From: Paraconiothyrium sp. Pb-2020
Lineage: Eukaryota > Ascomycota > Dothideomycetes > Pleosporales > Didymosphaeriaceae
Direction of reading: 5' to 3'
Length of the DNA stretch: 64,000 nucleotides
Assembly: GCA_022419385.1 (NCBI GenBank)
Contig: JAJUBI010000001.1
Coordinates: 310,001 to 374,000 of the forward strand
How positions within the stretch are numbered: position 1 is the first letter of the stretch; each line of letters begins with the position of its first letter. Shown here in pieces: positions 37,401 to 48,036 of this stretch. The notes under the pieces are model-generated. The model was not told the DNA's origin. It did not search any database and was given only the letters and a program-made list of their open reading frames with translations. The translations under genes and the position numbers were made by a program.

Positions 37401-37786
37401 CGCGGTAGCTGTGCTATGGGCCCCTAGATTTGGTCAAAGTCACGTGATTATACTGGTGAATTTCCTAATCACTAGGGACCGATTTACTATTCTAGTGATG
37501 TCACCGTAATGGAAGACATAAAATGATGGCTCGTCAATTCCCTATCATGGTGCCGGGGATTAGCCATCTCTCATGCAGGGAGCTTTGGAAGCGGAGTAAA
37601 GGCTTGGAAAGGACGCTAGACTGAACGTCCTTTTCATTACGTGTTCCTTTCAGTTCACGATCCCGGTCGCTCCTGCATACAACCTGGCGAAATCGGTCGT
37701 GTAGGATTATCAATTGAAGGCATCACATCATCGAATTTATATTTTCAAACCCATTATCACACGGATGTTCAGTGCCTCACGCAATA
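37401..37786. other. regulator upstream region
   Basis: About 390 bases between the DUF6604 relic and the Zn2Cys6 gene. Contains CACGTGA-like words near 37,442 and A/T-rich sequence just before the start codon. Probably the promoter of the regulator. Confidence 0.35.
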
Positions 37787-39041
37787 ATGCACAGTGTCAA
37801 GGTGCGAAAGCCGCATAAGAAAAGTCGGAACGGTTGTCTGATGTGCAAATCCCGCCACATAAAGGTATGGATGCGGAACCTGACTTGGAAGCAAGAAAGG
37901 AATCCAACGGGCTAATTTTATAAAAGTGCGATGAGCAAAAGCCCCAATGTGCACACTGCGCCAGTCATGGCAACGTGTGCGAATACGCGAGGTCTGTTAG
38001 CCGGGGAATGTCGGTAGACAACATCTTGCAAGCAACAAATTTCGCAGATGGCTCAAATCGAGCCACGTTGCACGCCGACTACTCCGAACCCAGGATCTCA
38101 CAATTACGTCTACTCCATCAATTCATCACGGATACCGCCGGATCTCTAGCCGCGAGCCGGGATGCAGAGCTGCTCTGGACTTCGCATGCTATACAGGTTG
38201 CATTTTGCTATCCCTCGTTGCTTCACTTGATACTTGCTTTTGCTGCTCAACATTTGAGTCGTCAGGTGAATTCATCCGGGGTACAATCTGCCGCAACAGA
38301 GTCTGCGGGATATCGGCTAGAGGCAAGTCAGCATTACGATGCAGCTTTCCGTGGTTTCCGAGCAGAGATGCGTGAAATCAATCAGTCGAACTATGAGGCT
38401 GTCTATCTATTCGGTAGCATCATGTTTCCATACTCGTGTGCTAGTGTCGTCGATGAGGAGATATGTGCAGAGCAGACATGGAAAGCCTTATATCAAACTT
38501 GGTCCTCACTCGAAGGATGAAGCCAATGGTCAGACTGTTTTACCTGGATATGAAAAATTCGAAGCTCGGTGGCATCATTCCGGAAGACGTGAATGGCATC
38601 GACTGGGCCACGAGAGAGCCGCCCGCTGAGACTGAGCTGCTCCATCTACGGAAACTTACAGATACTGTGCACCATGTCGTCTCACCAGATGTCTTTGAAG
38701 CCTGCAGTCAGGCGATCCGAGTCCTAGAGGTAGTTTTCGCTGCCGCCGGGCAGTCACAATTACCGCCTTCTATATCATTGCTGAAGATCTGGTTCCACCA
38801 CATCCCCGAACACTATGTGGAGCTCCTAAAAGCGAGACAGCCTGTATCTCTAGTCATTTTCGCGCACTACGCTGCATTGCTTAGCAAAAATAAGCACCTT
38901 TGGTTCTTGGAAGGATTGGCAAACCGAATTCTCGATATTGTAGATACTCTGCTTCCATTAGAATGGAAGTCATGGTTGGACTGGCCGAAAAACGCGGTTC
39001 GAACTGAACAAATGCATAAAAACGTCCCGTTGGACCGATAA
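37787..39041 (+). CDS. Zn(II)2Cys6 fungal transcription factor (one frame break)
   Basis: Exon 1 (37787-37864) and exon 2 (from 37927) join to a canonical zinc cluster: Cys17, 20, 27, 34, 37 and 44 (CX2CX6CX6CX2CX6C), with basic residues KPHKKSRNG before it. The intron falls after the third-cysteine lysine, a common position in this family. Downstream helical sequence (LLWTSHAIQVAFCYPSLLHL, ILAFAAQHLSR) matches the fungal-specific domain of the UPC2-like group. Near 38,466 the conserved sequence moves by -1: the first frame stops at 38520, while the other continues (LVLTRRMKPMVRLFYLDMKN, LLHLRKLTDTVHHVVSPD, EWKSWLDWP) to 39041. Full length would be about 395 aa. It binds DNA in the nucleus and, by position, might control the MFS pump and oxygenase nearby. 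Confidence 0.82.
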
Positions 39042-39839
39042 TGTCTTCATCACGAGTATCGAAATGGAAGGCGCGGGTTGTGCTTGTATTACTTTTTTCA
39101 GGCACGATGCAGTAGATAATGCAACTGATTGGATGTATAATTCGGTGTAGTAGATAGATAAACAATACAATAATGATAATTTCCTCCTCTAGCTTAATAC
39201 TACTCTAGGTTTTAGCAGTGCTGAGTATGCCACCTTCCCCATATTAAACAAAGAAAGGGTGTACATCGCTCATAACAGAGATCCTGGTAAGCTTCTTACG
39301 AAGTATAGAGCTGTATATTCCTACCTAGCCTGAGATACTTCAGCTGTGGTAACAGCTAGTCGTCCTTTGGATTCATTTATTGGCTGGACCAAGTGCAGTA
39401 CCGTCCTTGAAGGTACTCTGTTCATTCGGTCGTTAATAAGACTTCCGAGAACAATATTCTTTACTTAATCTCATTCTGGAGAGGTCTATCCTAACCACAG
39501 AATCTAAGGTGGTCTAATGCTCTAAATGAAGAATAAAGCAGCTAACATGCATCGTACCTAGATGCTACCAATCTTAAAATGTTAATCGGAATGTTGCACC
39601 AAAATCAAGGCATTGAGGTTATCGCCGAGCTTATCTTACGAAAAGTTTGTCTATATCACCGCGACTTCTTCTGAGTACACGAGCTAATCTTTTTTTTAAA
39701 AAAAGTCTTTGAGTATAGGCACGCCACGTCTAACGATTTTCGATAAGCTACTCCTATAAACTCCAAATTTCCCAGATGGTCTAAAGATATGACCATACAC
39801 AACTTTTTGCTCAAGTTGTCATCCGCCTAGAAGTCTTCT
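39042..39839. other. AT-rich intergenic stretch, possible old repeat remains
   Basis: About 800 bases with reduced GC (clearly below its flanks), many TA and TAAT words, a T/A homopolymer pair near 39,692, and no frame above 60 codons except shadows. This fits an old, mutated repeat but I see no terminal repeats or transposase remains. It may also contain the 3' UTRs of the convergent regulator and MFS genes. Confidence 0.4.
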
Positions 39840-41528
39840 TTACATCCGAACAGGCCATCTTTCGCGGATTCTGTCACCGTACTTGTAAAAACAGTACGGA
39901 ATGGGAACAAATGCAAGTCCAACAAAGCCCAAGACGCTATTGCCCCAACCAAGGCCAAGGGCATCATACATGGATCCACCAGCCATAGGTAAGAAGGCGC
40001 CAAAGAGCGATCGAAGGAGAGTGTTGGCTGCCAGAGCCGAGGCAGCTGCCTCTGAGCCAAACACGTCGACTAGGTATGTCTGTGCCGGCATGATAATGAA
40101 GAGAGACCCAATTCCAATGAGCCCAGTTCCTAGAATCGGGACAATCCAGTGCACATGCCTGTCAGCCGACCATCCATACCAGAAGAATCCAATGGGAAGT
40201 ACCAATGTGAAGTAAGCCATGAAAACGAGTCTGTATTCTGGCTTGTACTTCATTGTGATTGGAGTGGATGGTATGTTGCTCCTTGCATTGTCAACATCTT
40301 CATTTCCACTTTCCTGCGATGTGGCCTTTTCCTTTGAAGCTTTAGCCTCAAGAATCTTGTCGCTCGTCGTTGCAAACACGATCAGGGCAAGCAAGAATCC
40401 AATGCCCATTCCGAGGTATGCTAGTCCCGAGACACCAGTTCCGAAGCCATACTGCTGGCTGAAAACTCGAGGGAAGGTCGTATAAAGAAGAAACGTTAAT
40501 CCAAAAGCGAAAGCAGTATACAGACTGATAAGCAAAACAATCGGCGAGAAGACCAAGAGTCTCAAGGGGCGAATGATCGACTGCGCAAGCAGAGAGTCCG
40601 CAGAGATACCGCGATCAAGGATTGATCGTAACGCAATGTTATTCGTATCCTTCTGCAGGCGCGCTGTTTTTCGAGCAAGTAGAGTCGGAGCATACGTCTC
40701 TCGCATCCAGATCATAGCGGACAAAGTAACAATTCCAGCCTAAACAGTCAGTACACAGCTCCGACAATATACCCTGAGAGCACTCACTAGGATGAAAATG
40801 ATCCAGAATGTCCACCTCCATCCGATCGCTTGTGCAATGAACCCTCCAGCAACCGGACCCACAACAGGACCTATAATAGGCCCTAGAGCCAACATACCCA
40901 TAACTCCTCCGCGTTTCTCCTGGGGAAAACAATCGGCAATAGTGCCCCCGCCAATTGTCATTGGGGCAGAACCTGCACAGCCCGCAATGAAACGAAATGT
41001 AAGGAACATGCTTATATTCGTGGCAAGAGCGCAGCCCAGCGTGAAGGCCAAAAAGATGATATTAGTAGCCTGGTATATCGGAAGGCGTCCATATAGCTCT
41101 GATAAAGGAGCGAGGACAAGTGGACCGACAGCAAATCCGAGCACGTAGATCGAGACGGTCAACGACCCCACCGTTGTTGAAGTCACTCCCAATTCTTGCA
41201 TAAGAAGAGGTGCACCGGGCGCGAAGACTGTAGAACCCAGATTACTATACAAGATTAGATACATCTCTTTGTCTAGAACTCTGATTTTGTAGACTTACAC
41301 AACTAAAGCAATAGAGCTGATAAAAATAGCGTGTAGGTATCGTTTGCCCACAGGCCAATTCAAGGGGTTCTGTGGGTCATCGGGACCATCCCAATCAACG
41401 ATGTCGTCGTTATTAATTGTGATGCCTTTGGTTTCGCCTATGCTTTTGTTGCGTGGCGCTGTTGCGGCCACTGGGACGCTCATATCGAGAAGCCGCGGGC
41501 TGATCGTGGATTCGTTTCTTACTGACAT
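39840..41528 (-). CDS. MFS drug:H+ antiporter (DHA1 family)
   Basis: Three exons (41528-41299, 41244-40788, 40739-39840) with GTAAGT and GTGAGT donors give 528 aa in exact phase. The hydrophilic N-terminus contains the family signature VDWDGPDDPQNPLNWP. Twelve membrane segments follow. Motif A-like GPLVLAPLSELYGRLPIY is seen after TM2, and the antiporter motif C LGPIIGPVVGPVAGGFIAQ in TM5. A long central cytosolic loop (about residues 340-370) is rich in Lys, Glu and Asn. Such proteins export toxins, fungicides or secondary metabolites across the plasma membrane using the proton gradient. It is divergent from the CmcJ-like oxidoreductase across 1.1 kb and lies next to a Zn2Cys6 regulator. Confidence 0.93.
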
Positions 41529-42641
41529 CCTTTTAAACGATAATTGAACCTTTATGAGGGCGAGTAGTGTCCGTGGGATCTCTAATAATCTAATAATCGT
41601 TAGTGGAGTGCAACGAGGATTCGTGACGATGTGCAGCATGACATACATGTTTGCTCGGACGATGGTGTTCACAACAGATACTGTAGTAGCTAGCACGCGA
41701 GGCGCTGGCAATTGTCCAACAACAACCGTAAGTGAGATTTTCACAAAGGGAAGTGTCGAGCAACGAGGTACCGGCTGTCGTGACTGCGTTTACGCACCTC
41801 CGATCTCACGGACAAGTCTCTCTGCACGTGAAACACTTGGTTCATTTCCTCCTGCTCATGCGAATTGAAGGATTTGAATAATCTTAACGAGTTTAGTCTC
41901 TGGTGTTATTGCTCGGCCGTCTAGCCTATTCCCGGCGCGATCGCTGCTATTAAGGTCATGTGGGCCGACCGAGTAAGAGTGCGAATACGAGTGCGAATAC
42001 GAGTACAGAATCGATCCGAATGCGAGTACGGAGAGAAACCAGTCATCATTGGTCGATGCAGATCATATCGTGGCATCGATCCATGCTAGTCTTGTTGCGG
42101 TGCCTACACGCTCCCACCAAGTTCGGGTGCGTAGCGCGTTTGCTTGTTACCGGCCTCAAAGGGGTACTTTCTACCCCTTTCTACGCGAATCTCTCTAAGG
42201 GTTGCTGGTAAAGTGGCCTTGCACGGTGAACAAAGCCTATAAAAGCTCCAGATCTTCTTTTGGCATTTTGATTACGTGCTGTTACGCGACGTTCGTGGAA
42301 AAGGCTGTGGTGTTGACTTGTTGGGTGTTCTGTTGAGTGGTGATGCCTGGGATGTAACCATGCTACGCGATGTAGCAGCTTGATTGCACTGAGTGCAAAG
42401 CTCTAGGTCTGTATATAAGGCGATTGGGTGTTACCCTTGTAACGATTTGCGACAACGCACCCGGGGTGTATGCAATATGTCACAGGCATTGTTTCTGCTC
42501 TGGGAAGGTCGCATGAAAGGAAGGAGGAAGGTTTGCCGCCACCCGTTCAATTGGTGAAGCGTCGTTCGGATTTAAATTGACTTCTCAGAGCCATTTGGCC
42601 TTCACTATGCACTACTTCTCTACCTCAAAATCCTTATCGAG
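41529..42641. promoter_or_regulatory. divergent promoter region, MFS / oxidoreductase
   Basis: About 1.1 kb between two divergent starts. It contains a short tandem repeat at 41977-42000 and CACGTGAAAC near 41,825. A TATATAAGG at 42412-42420 lies about 220 bases before the oxidoreductase ATG. Shared control of pump and enzyme is plausible but inferred only from the layout. Confidence 0.4.
41977..42000. repeat. 12-base tandem repeat, two perfect units
   Basis: GAGTGCGAATAC is present twice head to tail, followed by a decayed third unit beginning GAGTAC. It lies in the divergent promoter and might be a chance microsatellite or a duplicated binding site. Confidence 0.6.
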
Positions 42642-43499
42642 ATGGCCACGGCTGTTATTACCACGTCTATGCCGGTATCCAGAAGCGTACCTCAGGCCAA
42701 GTTCACTTACTACGACGGAAATGGTGGCCCGATTGAGGTACTCGACTTCACGAAGGCAGGCACCGAGGAGAAGTTCGAGCACTATCAGAACATGGTCCAC
42801 GAGGTCCTCATACCCGTCCACGATGTCCGCAACAAACAGGACCAATATACATTGGACAAGAACGGGTTCCAATACTTCCAAGATCCCGTCGCGGGTCTCC
42901 AAGATGCAAATACTGAGGAAGAGATCTGGAACGTTCTGCGGCCAGCGACAGAAGACTTGGTGAAAAAAGTCACAGGTGCTCATAAGGTCGTCATCCTGAC
43001 GCACCGGATTCGCAATCTGGCCGAAGACTCAAACAAGCGAGCTGACAACAAGGCACCCGCGCATAGAGTCCATACAGACTTTACGTGTGCGGGTGCCTTG
43101 AACCAACTTAAAAACATTGTTCGCGACCCCGCTGAGCGTACCACGCTTGGAGGTGATCGTATCATGGTGATCAATGTTTGGAGGCCGCTCAAAGTCATCA
43201 AACGTGATCCTCTCGCTATGTTGGACTGGGAGACTGTGCAGCCAGGAGATATTATACCAAACAGGATGGTATTCAGTGAACAAAATTGGAGTGAGATGGG
43301 CATGGTTAAGCACTCATCCCAGCACGAGTGGTTGTATCTGGAAAGTCAGACACCTGAAGAGCCTGTGGTCTTCAAGCAATACGATTCCGGGGTGAGAGAT
43401 GGAATGACAGTTCCTCATTCGGCATTTGTGGATTCTCGGTGGTTAGGTGAAGATGCAAGGCAGAGCATCGAGGTCAAGATGTTTGCTTTTATTAGATGA
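42642..43499 (+). CDS. CmcJ/AsaB-like putative non-heme oxidoreductase
   Basis: Single exon, 285 aa, ATG at 42642 (a short in-frame extension is not needed). It matches the fungal family related to the cephamycin methoxylase subunit CmcJ and to hydroxylase/desaturase enzymes such as AsaB and GA4 desaturase. The block HRVHTDFTCAGAL supplies a His144-x-Asp146 pair like the iron ligands of 2-oxoglutarate dioxygenases. INVWRPLKVIKRDPLAMLD is the family core. PHSAFVDSRW (His259) precedes the C-terminal SIEVKMFAFI strand. Such enzymes hydroxylate or desaturate small molecules, often in secondary-metabolite clusters. With the divergent MFS pump it suggests a small metabolic or detoxification unit. 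Substrate unknown; the frame is intact. Confidence 0.88.
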   Translation: MATAVITTSMPVSRSVPQAKFTYYDGNGGPIEVLDFTKAGTEEKFEHYQNMVHEVLIPVHDVRNKQDQYTLDKNGFQYFQDPVAGLQDANTEEEIWNVLRPATEDLVKKVTGAHKVVILTHRIRNLAEDSNKRADNKAPAHRVHTDFTCAGALNQLKNIVRDPAERTTLGGDRIMVINVWRPLKVIKRDPLAMLDWETVQPGDIIPNRMVFSEQNWSEMGMVKHSSQHEWLYLESQTPEEPVVFKQYDSGVRDGMTVPHSAFVDSRWLGEDARQSIEVKMFAFIR

Positions 43500-44305
43500 G
43501 TTATTAGCGCTGGCGTTATTTCTCAGATCAATAAACGCATCCTTATATCTTTGTGGGGTTTCCTTTACATCGAGTATCTGCTTTCGTGACGACATTTTTA
43601 TTAATTTATTCAAGCTTCTTTAACTGCGGCGTACACTATTGCATCCTACCTCAATACTTCCCCAAACGAAATAGGCTTCATTTCCTCATGTACGACGCCT
43701 GATATATAACTCTTAAATGAAAATTCCATAAAGTAGCACAGAACAGACTAATGATTCGGATTCTCGTGGGTGTCATGCCATGCCATGGCCACTAAAGAGG
43801 GCAAAAGTCGCCTGGTGAAGAGTAGAAGTTACTTTCGGGTAAGCGGCGGTATAGGCCAACGCCCAATGAAGGGATGCTCAAGTATAATTTTGCTTAAATT
43901 TAGAACACTGGGTCGAAAATGGACGGACATTGGTAATCCTACTACACCCAATATCCTCTACATGACAGGAGCACAATGCCAAATCGACCACTCTTCCTCG
44001 GCATTGAGAAGCGAGTCTGGAATCAAAGAAGTAAATCGGATCATGCTCAACGTTTTCACATAGCTCCTCCTAGGGTTACTTGACCGGCACGCGCTACTCC
44101 AATACACTTCAGAATTGGCTTTCAAGGCTGCCGTCAAACATGGAGACTATTGTTGCGAAAATGGTTCACAAAGGATGTTTGGTTCGTATCCACTCCGAGA
44201 TCTCGATCACGTGAGTTTATCATTAGCGTCTAGTGTTACCTAATGTAGCCCCTTGTACTCGAATTTGATTCTCTCTCTTGCGTTCAATCAGGCACTGCCT
44301 CAGCA
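43500..44305. other. intergenic, convergent 3' ends
   Basis: About 800 bases between the oxidoreductase stop and the RTA1 gene stop. A 97-codon plus frame near 43,770-44,063 has no recognised domain and is unlikely to be a gene. I see no repeat or RNA gene. Confidence 0.4.
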
Positions 44306-45176
44306 TCAACAACCTTCCCGCTTGCTCAGCGGCTTCAACTGGTTAGGATACTGCCACAGAAAGCATGCCATGGTAAGTGTCATGAGCGAAGCATCGAAGA
44401 CGTATACAGGCCATTCGACACCAAGGAGGTAGCCATTATTGCCCATAGCGTATTCTACAGTACGGAAAATATTCCGCACCATGACGAGCACCGACGTAAT
44501 GTAGAGCATGTAAAGAGTTGAGCGCCAAGGAATGCCGATTGCTTGCGATGCCACGTTACTTCTTGTGAAGCGGCAGTGGAACATAGCCGTGGTAACAATG
44601 TAGAGGCCGAAGATGATGATCTGGAAGACAAGGCCGCCAACGATGACGTAGGAGCCAAGTTTAGGATCAATAGAGCTCTTTCCCGTGCCTGCCTGGACGC
44701 GGAGTCCCGAGCCGCTGACCTGAATAAGGAAGCTAAAGACGTCGCCGAAGACGAATATACGTGTGAGCCAGCGTGGCGTGATGATGGAGGATTCACCCCC
44801 ATCAACAGCCCGGATCACTCTGCTCAAAGTCATGTATAGCGATGCCGCGAAGAGAATGGGTCCGATGAGGAGCAAGGTCGATTGCAAGATATAGGGTACC
44901 AGTTTTCCTGTGGCATCATGGGCCATTGCTCGGCCAACATAGCCTATGATCTCGACTGGACCATAATTAGCGTCTGATCTCAATTCAACTTGAACACTTC
45001 GACTTACAGATGCCACCAACGACAAAAGGGATACAAAACCACATTCGGCTGCTGACCATCCTCCAAACATGACCAAGGGTAAGAAGGCCGAACAAGACGA
45101 TGAAAACTATCGCAGCGGGCAGGTTCGGAATGTATTCCCATAGGGGATACCCATTGTATGTTTCCAGAATCGACAT
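44306..45176 (-). CDS. RTA1-family lipid-translocating/resistance membrane protein
   Basis: Two exons (45176-45008 and 44955-44306) with GTAAGT and CCAG join to 272 aa. Seven hydrophobic segments are visible, starting IPNLPAAIVFIVLFGLLTLGH. Family marks are FEIIGYVGRA after TM2, the ILQSTLLLIGPILFAASLYM segment, FVFGDVFSFLIQVSGSG in TM4, the helix VGGLVFQIIIFGLYIV, and RNIFRTVEYAMG before TM6. RTA1-like proteins (RTA1, RSB1, RTM1) sit in the plasma membrane and give resistance to lipophilic compounds or move sphingoid bases. Proximity to the MFS pump and oxygenase supports a resistance role, though it is 0.8 kb away and could be unrelated. Confidence 0.93.
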
Positions 45177-47128
45177 TTGGAACCGCGTGTAGTGAGAGAA
45201 GGGAATCCCAGAGAGAAGAGAAAAAACCGGATGGTAGTTTGCAAGCAGCGAAAGAGAATAATCAAGGAATCAAATTCTTTGCGCTTTCTGGTCGAGAACA
45301 ATCATTGTAGCGCAAGATGAGTTATTTTATAGGTGTGTAGGCTTTGTAGAGGACGACCAGTTACTCGACCAGTTACTCGGAATTTTCTGAGTAGCTGCGG
45401 ATTGTAGTCTCACGTACTGATTTACGATACACGGATACGCAGCCGAATACGAGGAAAAGCCAGCATCTGACACAACTTGGGGGCCGATTAGCGAGCCAAG
45501 TGGGGGATCTCCCGCGATCCACTATGACTCGCTTCGCGGCAAAACTCTCCGAAGCAATTGCGACGCTAAAGCGTATGAAAAGATGTTCACTTATGAAATA
45601 GTAGGAAATGTCTAAAAGGTGAAATTCACGAATGTAGAAAACCGCAATAGGATAGACTACCGGTGAACGATGGCACGATAGGAGATAGTAGCACCGAACA
45701 AATTTAATCCCGTTCAGGGCTACGCACGTTCTGTAGGCGCGAGTTGCATAGCCGCCTACCCAATGTCTTCGCCGTGACGGCATTAGTCCTCGACCCGCGT
45801 TAGGACGTCGTACCCTTGTTTCTATTTAGGGTTGAGAGCAGGGGGGGCCAGTCTAGAACTCCTCATCCTTCGAGTACGACATCTTCGGCATGGTCTCAGA
45901 GCCATATCGTCATTATGCACAAGATTTCCGTTAATCAATCCACTGAATGAATCATAAGTCTTTTCAATTTGCGATTCAAAATTTCCTTGGATAGTCTCGT
46001 TTCCCTGACTATTTGCTTACAAGGCCTTTAGTAAGAAGGTGCTGGTTCGTGGATATGACCACGAAGGGATGTAGATTCAGTGTTACGCTGCCGTGCACAT
46101 CTGCTAGCAATTGGTTCGAACGTTCCGATCCGTCAACCCCTCGACCAATGTCTACCATCATCGCATAGTTCACTCAAACCGAAATCTCGAGTCTCGACCG
46201 TGGCTCGTATCTGCGCCCGTTGCGACTTGGGATATAGCTGTGCTGTCATTGGCAAGGCAGAGTTGAGGCCTATAAAGAAGTAGCTGCTGTTACGCTCGCG
46301 CGGGGACGTCAACAAGTACTCAGTATAACACGTATCAGATTATGTGGCGTACTGTGGTATACATAACTCAATCGGGCCTAATCCGGCTTAATGGTAGGCT
46401 CTGGCCTGTTCTACTTAGCCCTAGGGGGATCCGCTTGCTGTATGCACGGACCCAGCCCCTTCCCCTTCTAGTATAGGTGTATGCACAGGCTTCCCCACTT
46501 TGTCGGACTCGGGCTCGCAAAGCACTGACGAATATTCAGAGAAGCTGTTCCTTGCCAGGTGCGTATTCTCGGCGACTTGATGCAGTGAGTCGTGTCTGAC
46601 CTATGCTCAAAATTACAAATGGAATATTTACTTGGCGTGCTCAGCATATCTCAACTCCACAGCAGATATCGAAGCACTGACGGGCTGAAGTCAACCTCAT
46701 CGCGTCAATGTCAAGTCTCGTCGATCACAGATCACTCTCCACTGCCAACCTTGGTTGGACTTGCGACCCTACAGGCCGAGCAAATCCCCGATATCAGAAA
46801 GCCTCATAAGGCATGAATAGCTGGCGATCTTAGCCGGAAGACCCGGTATCGTTACCCTCAGATCAATTCTCGGGCGGGACCCTCTACCTAATGCTGCTTA
46901 GTTTAGATCACTCAGGGGGAGCCCTTCTAGAACATAGCGTCCCACGTTTCCGATACCCAGAAAATAATGCGTCCCTCTGACCTCACAAACTCACGTCGCC
47001 TGCTTTGTAGATCTTCTCACAAAGAAGCCTCTGTTACGAACAACATCTTCAGGTCCGTCCGTATAATCGAAGTGGGTTAAAGACCGCACTAGAAGTGTTC
47101 CGCTGACCAGAAAATCTCAGGTTTGAGC
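45177..47128. other. gene desert
   Basis: Almost 2 kb without a supportable gene. Frames are short and overlapping. I examined 45,370-45,790 for rRNA likeness because of a GGTGAAATTC word, but no conserved rRNA context surrounds it. Pyrimidine-rich patches and CCCC runs occur at 46,430-46,500. No tRNA clover-leaf was recognised. Confidence 0.4.
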
Positions 47129-48036
47129 ATGAAAAGGCTGACAGCTCTGGTCGACATGATGCTAGCACCTAGAGCGACAGAAAAAACATCGAAATGGTGC
47201 TATCGCAATCCATTCTTGCGGCTGCTGTCTTCAATTTTTGCTCTTACAATCTTATGCGTCTCCCTCGCACTGATACCGAACCCTGCGTTCAAGAGCTCTC
47301 CTATTCTGCCCATCACGCTAGTAAGTGTAGAACGTATTTAATCTGCAATATCCACGATTGACTGCTAAAGCGCTCTGAAAGGCTGTTGCTTCCATCTCAT
47401 GGGATATTGTTATAGTACGCATGGCGCGACTACACAAGCCTTGGATAAACGAGATCCGCCCTGTGCATATTACAACTGAAGCTTTCCTGTGGTTGATGTG
47501 CCTTGGGTCGCTAGCGATGCAAACAATACCACTTCTTGGTTCTGAAAAGGCCGATGCAACTTCTCGTTTATCAAAGCTCGTCTGGGTGTCGATCGGAACG
47601 CTTGTTATCCTTTTGTAGGCCAATTCCCCCAGTTCCGACATTGCAGCCAAAGCTGACAATGGGGATAAGCATCATTCGTTTCACCTTATTCATACGCTCA
47701 ACTGCAGAGTCTTCTAGAGCCAAGAAAGAGATGCAGATTCGTCAGCTTATACACGCCCTCTCTCGAGAAAACGACCAAAGCACGAACGATTCGACCTTAT
47801 CTCTCGTCAGCCCCCATCATAAATTACCACCACCCCCAGACTACCATCAAGGCCACATCGATACCAGCCTTAAACATGACGCGTGTCCGCTTGACAAGTT
47901 GCCATCACTCCATGTGTTTACGGTGCCGGTGGTCACAGAGCTTGCTGCCACTCCCGAGCCAACAGAGCTTCCTGGAGACTATAGTCATACTTCTGCAACA
48001 AATTCCACACCCAGGTTGATACACGGTCCTTCGTGA
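47129..48036 (+). CDS. four-TM membrane protein, fungal unknown (MARVEL-like layout)
   Basis: Three exons (47129-47320, 47382-47614, 47670-48036) assemble to 263 aa. The second intron has GTAGGC, a GCTGAC branch and ends GATAAG, and only this acceptor keeps the frame. Four membrane segments are visible: LRLLSSIFALTILCVSLALI, ITLAVASISWDIVIV, TTEAFLWLMCLGSLAMQTI, and the segment created by the second splice, VSIGTLVILFIIRFTLFI. The C-terminal 95 residues are hydrophilic and Pro/His/Thr-rich (LPPPPDYHQG), probably cytosolic. The arrangement resembles fungal MARVEL-type proteins of unknown function. Its neighbours are non-coding, so context gives no hint. The joined frame is convincing but no homologue could be checked. 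Confidence 0.66.

Noticed and set aside
45370..45790. Possible rRNA fragment, suggested by AGGTGAAATTC near 45,620
   Set aside because: The flanking bases do not follow nuclear or mitochondrial small-subunit rRNA; only a short word matches.
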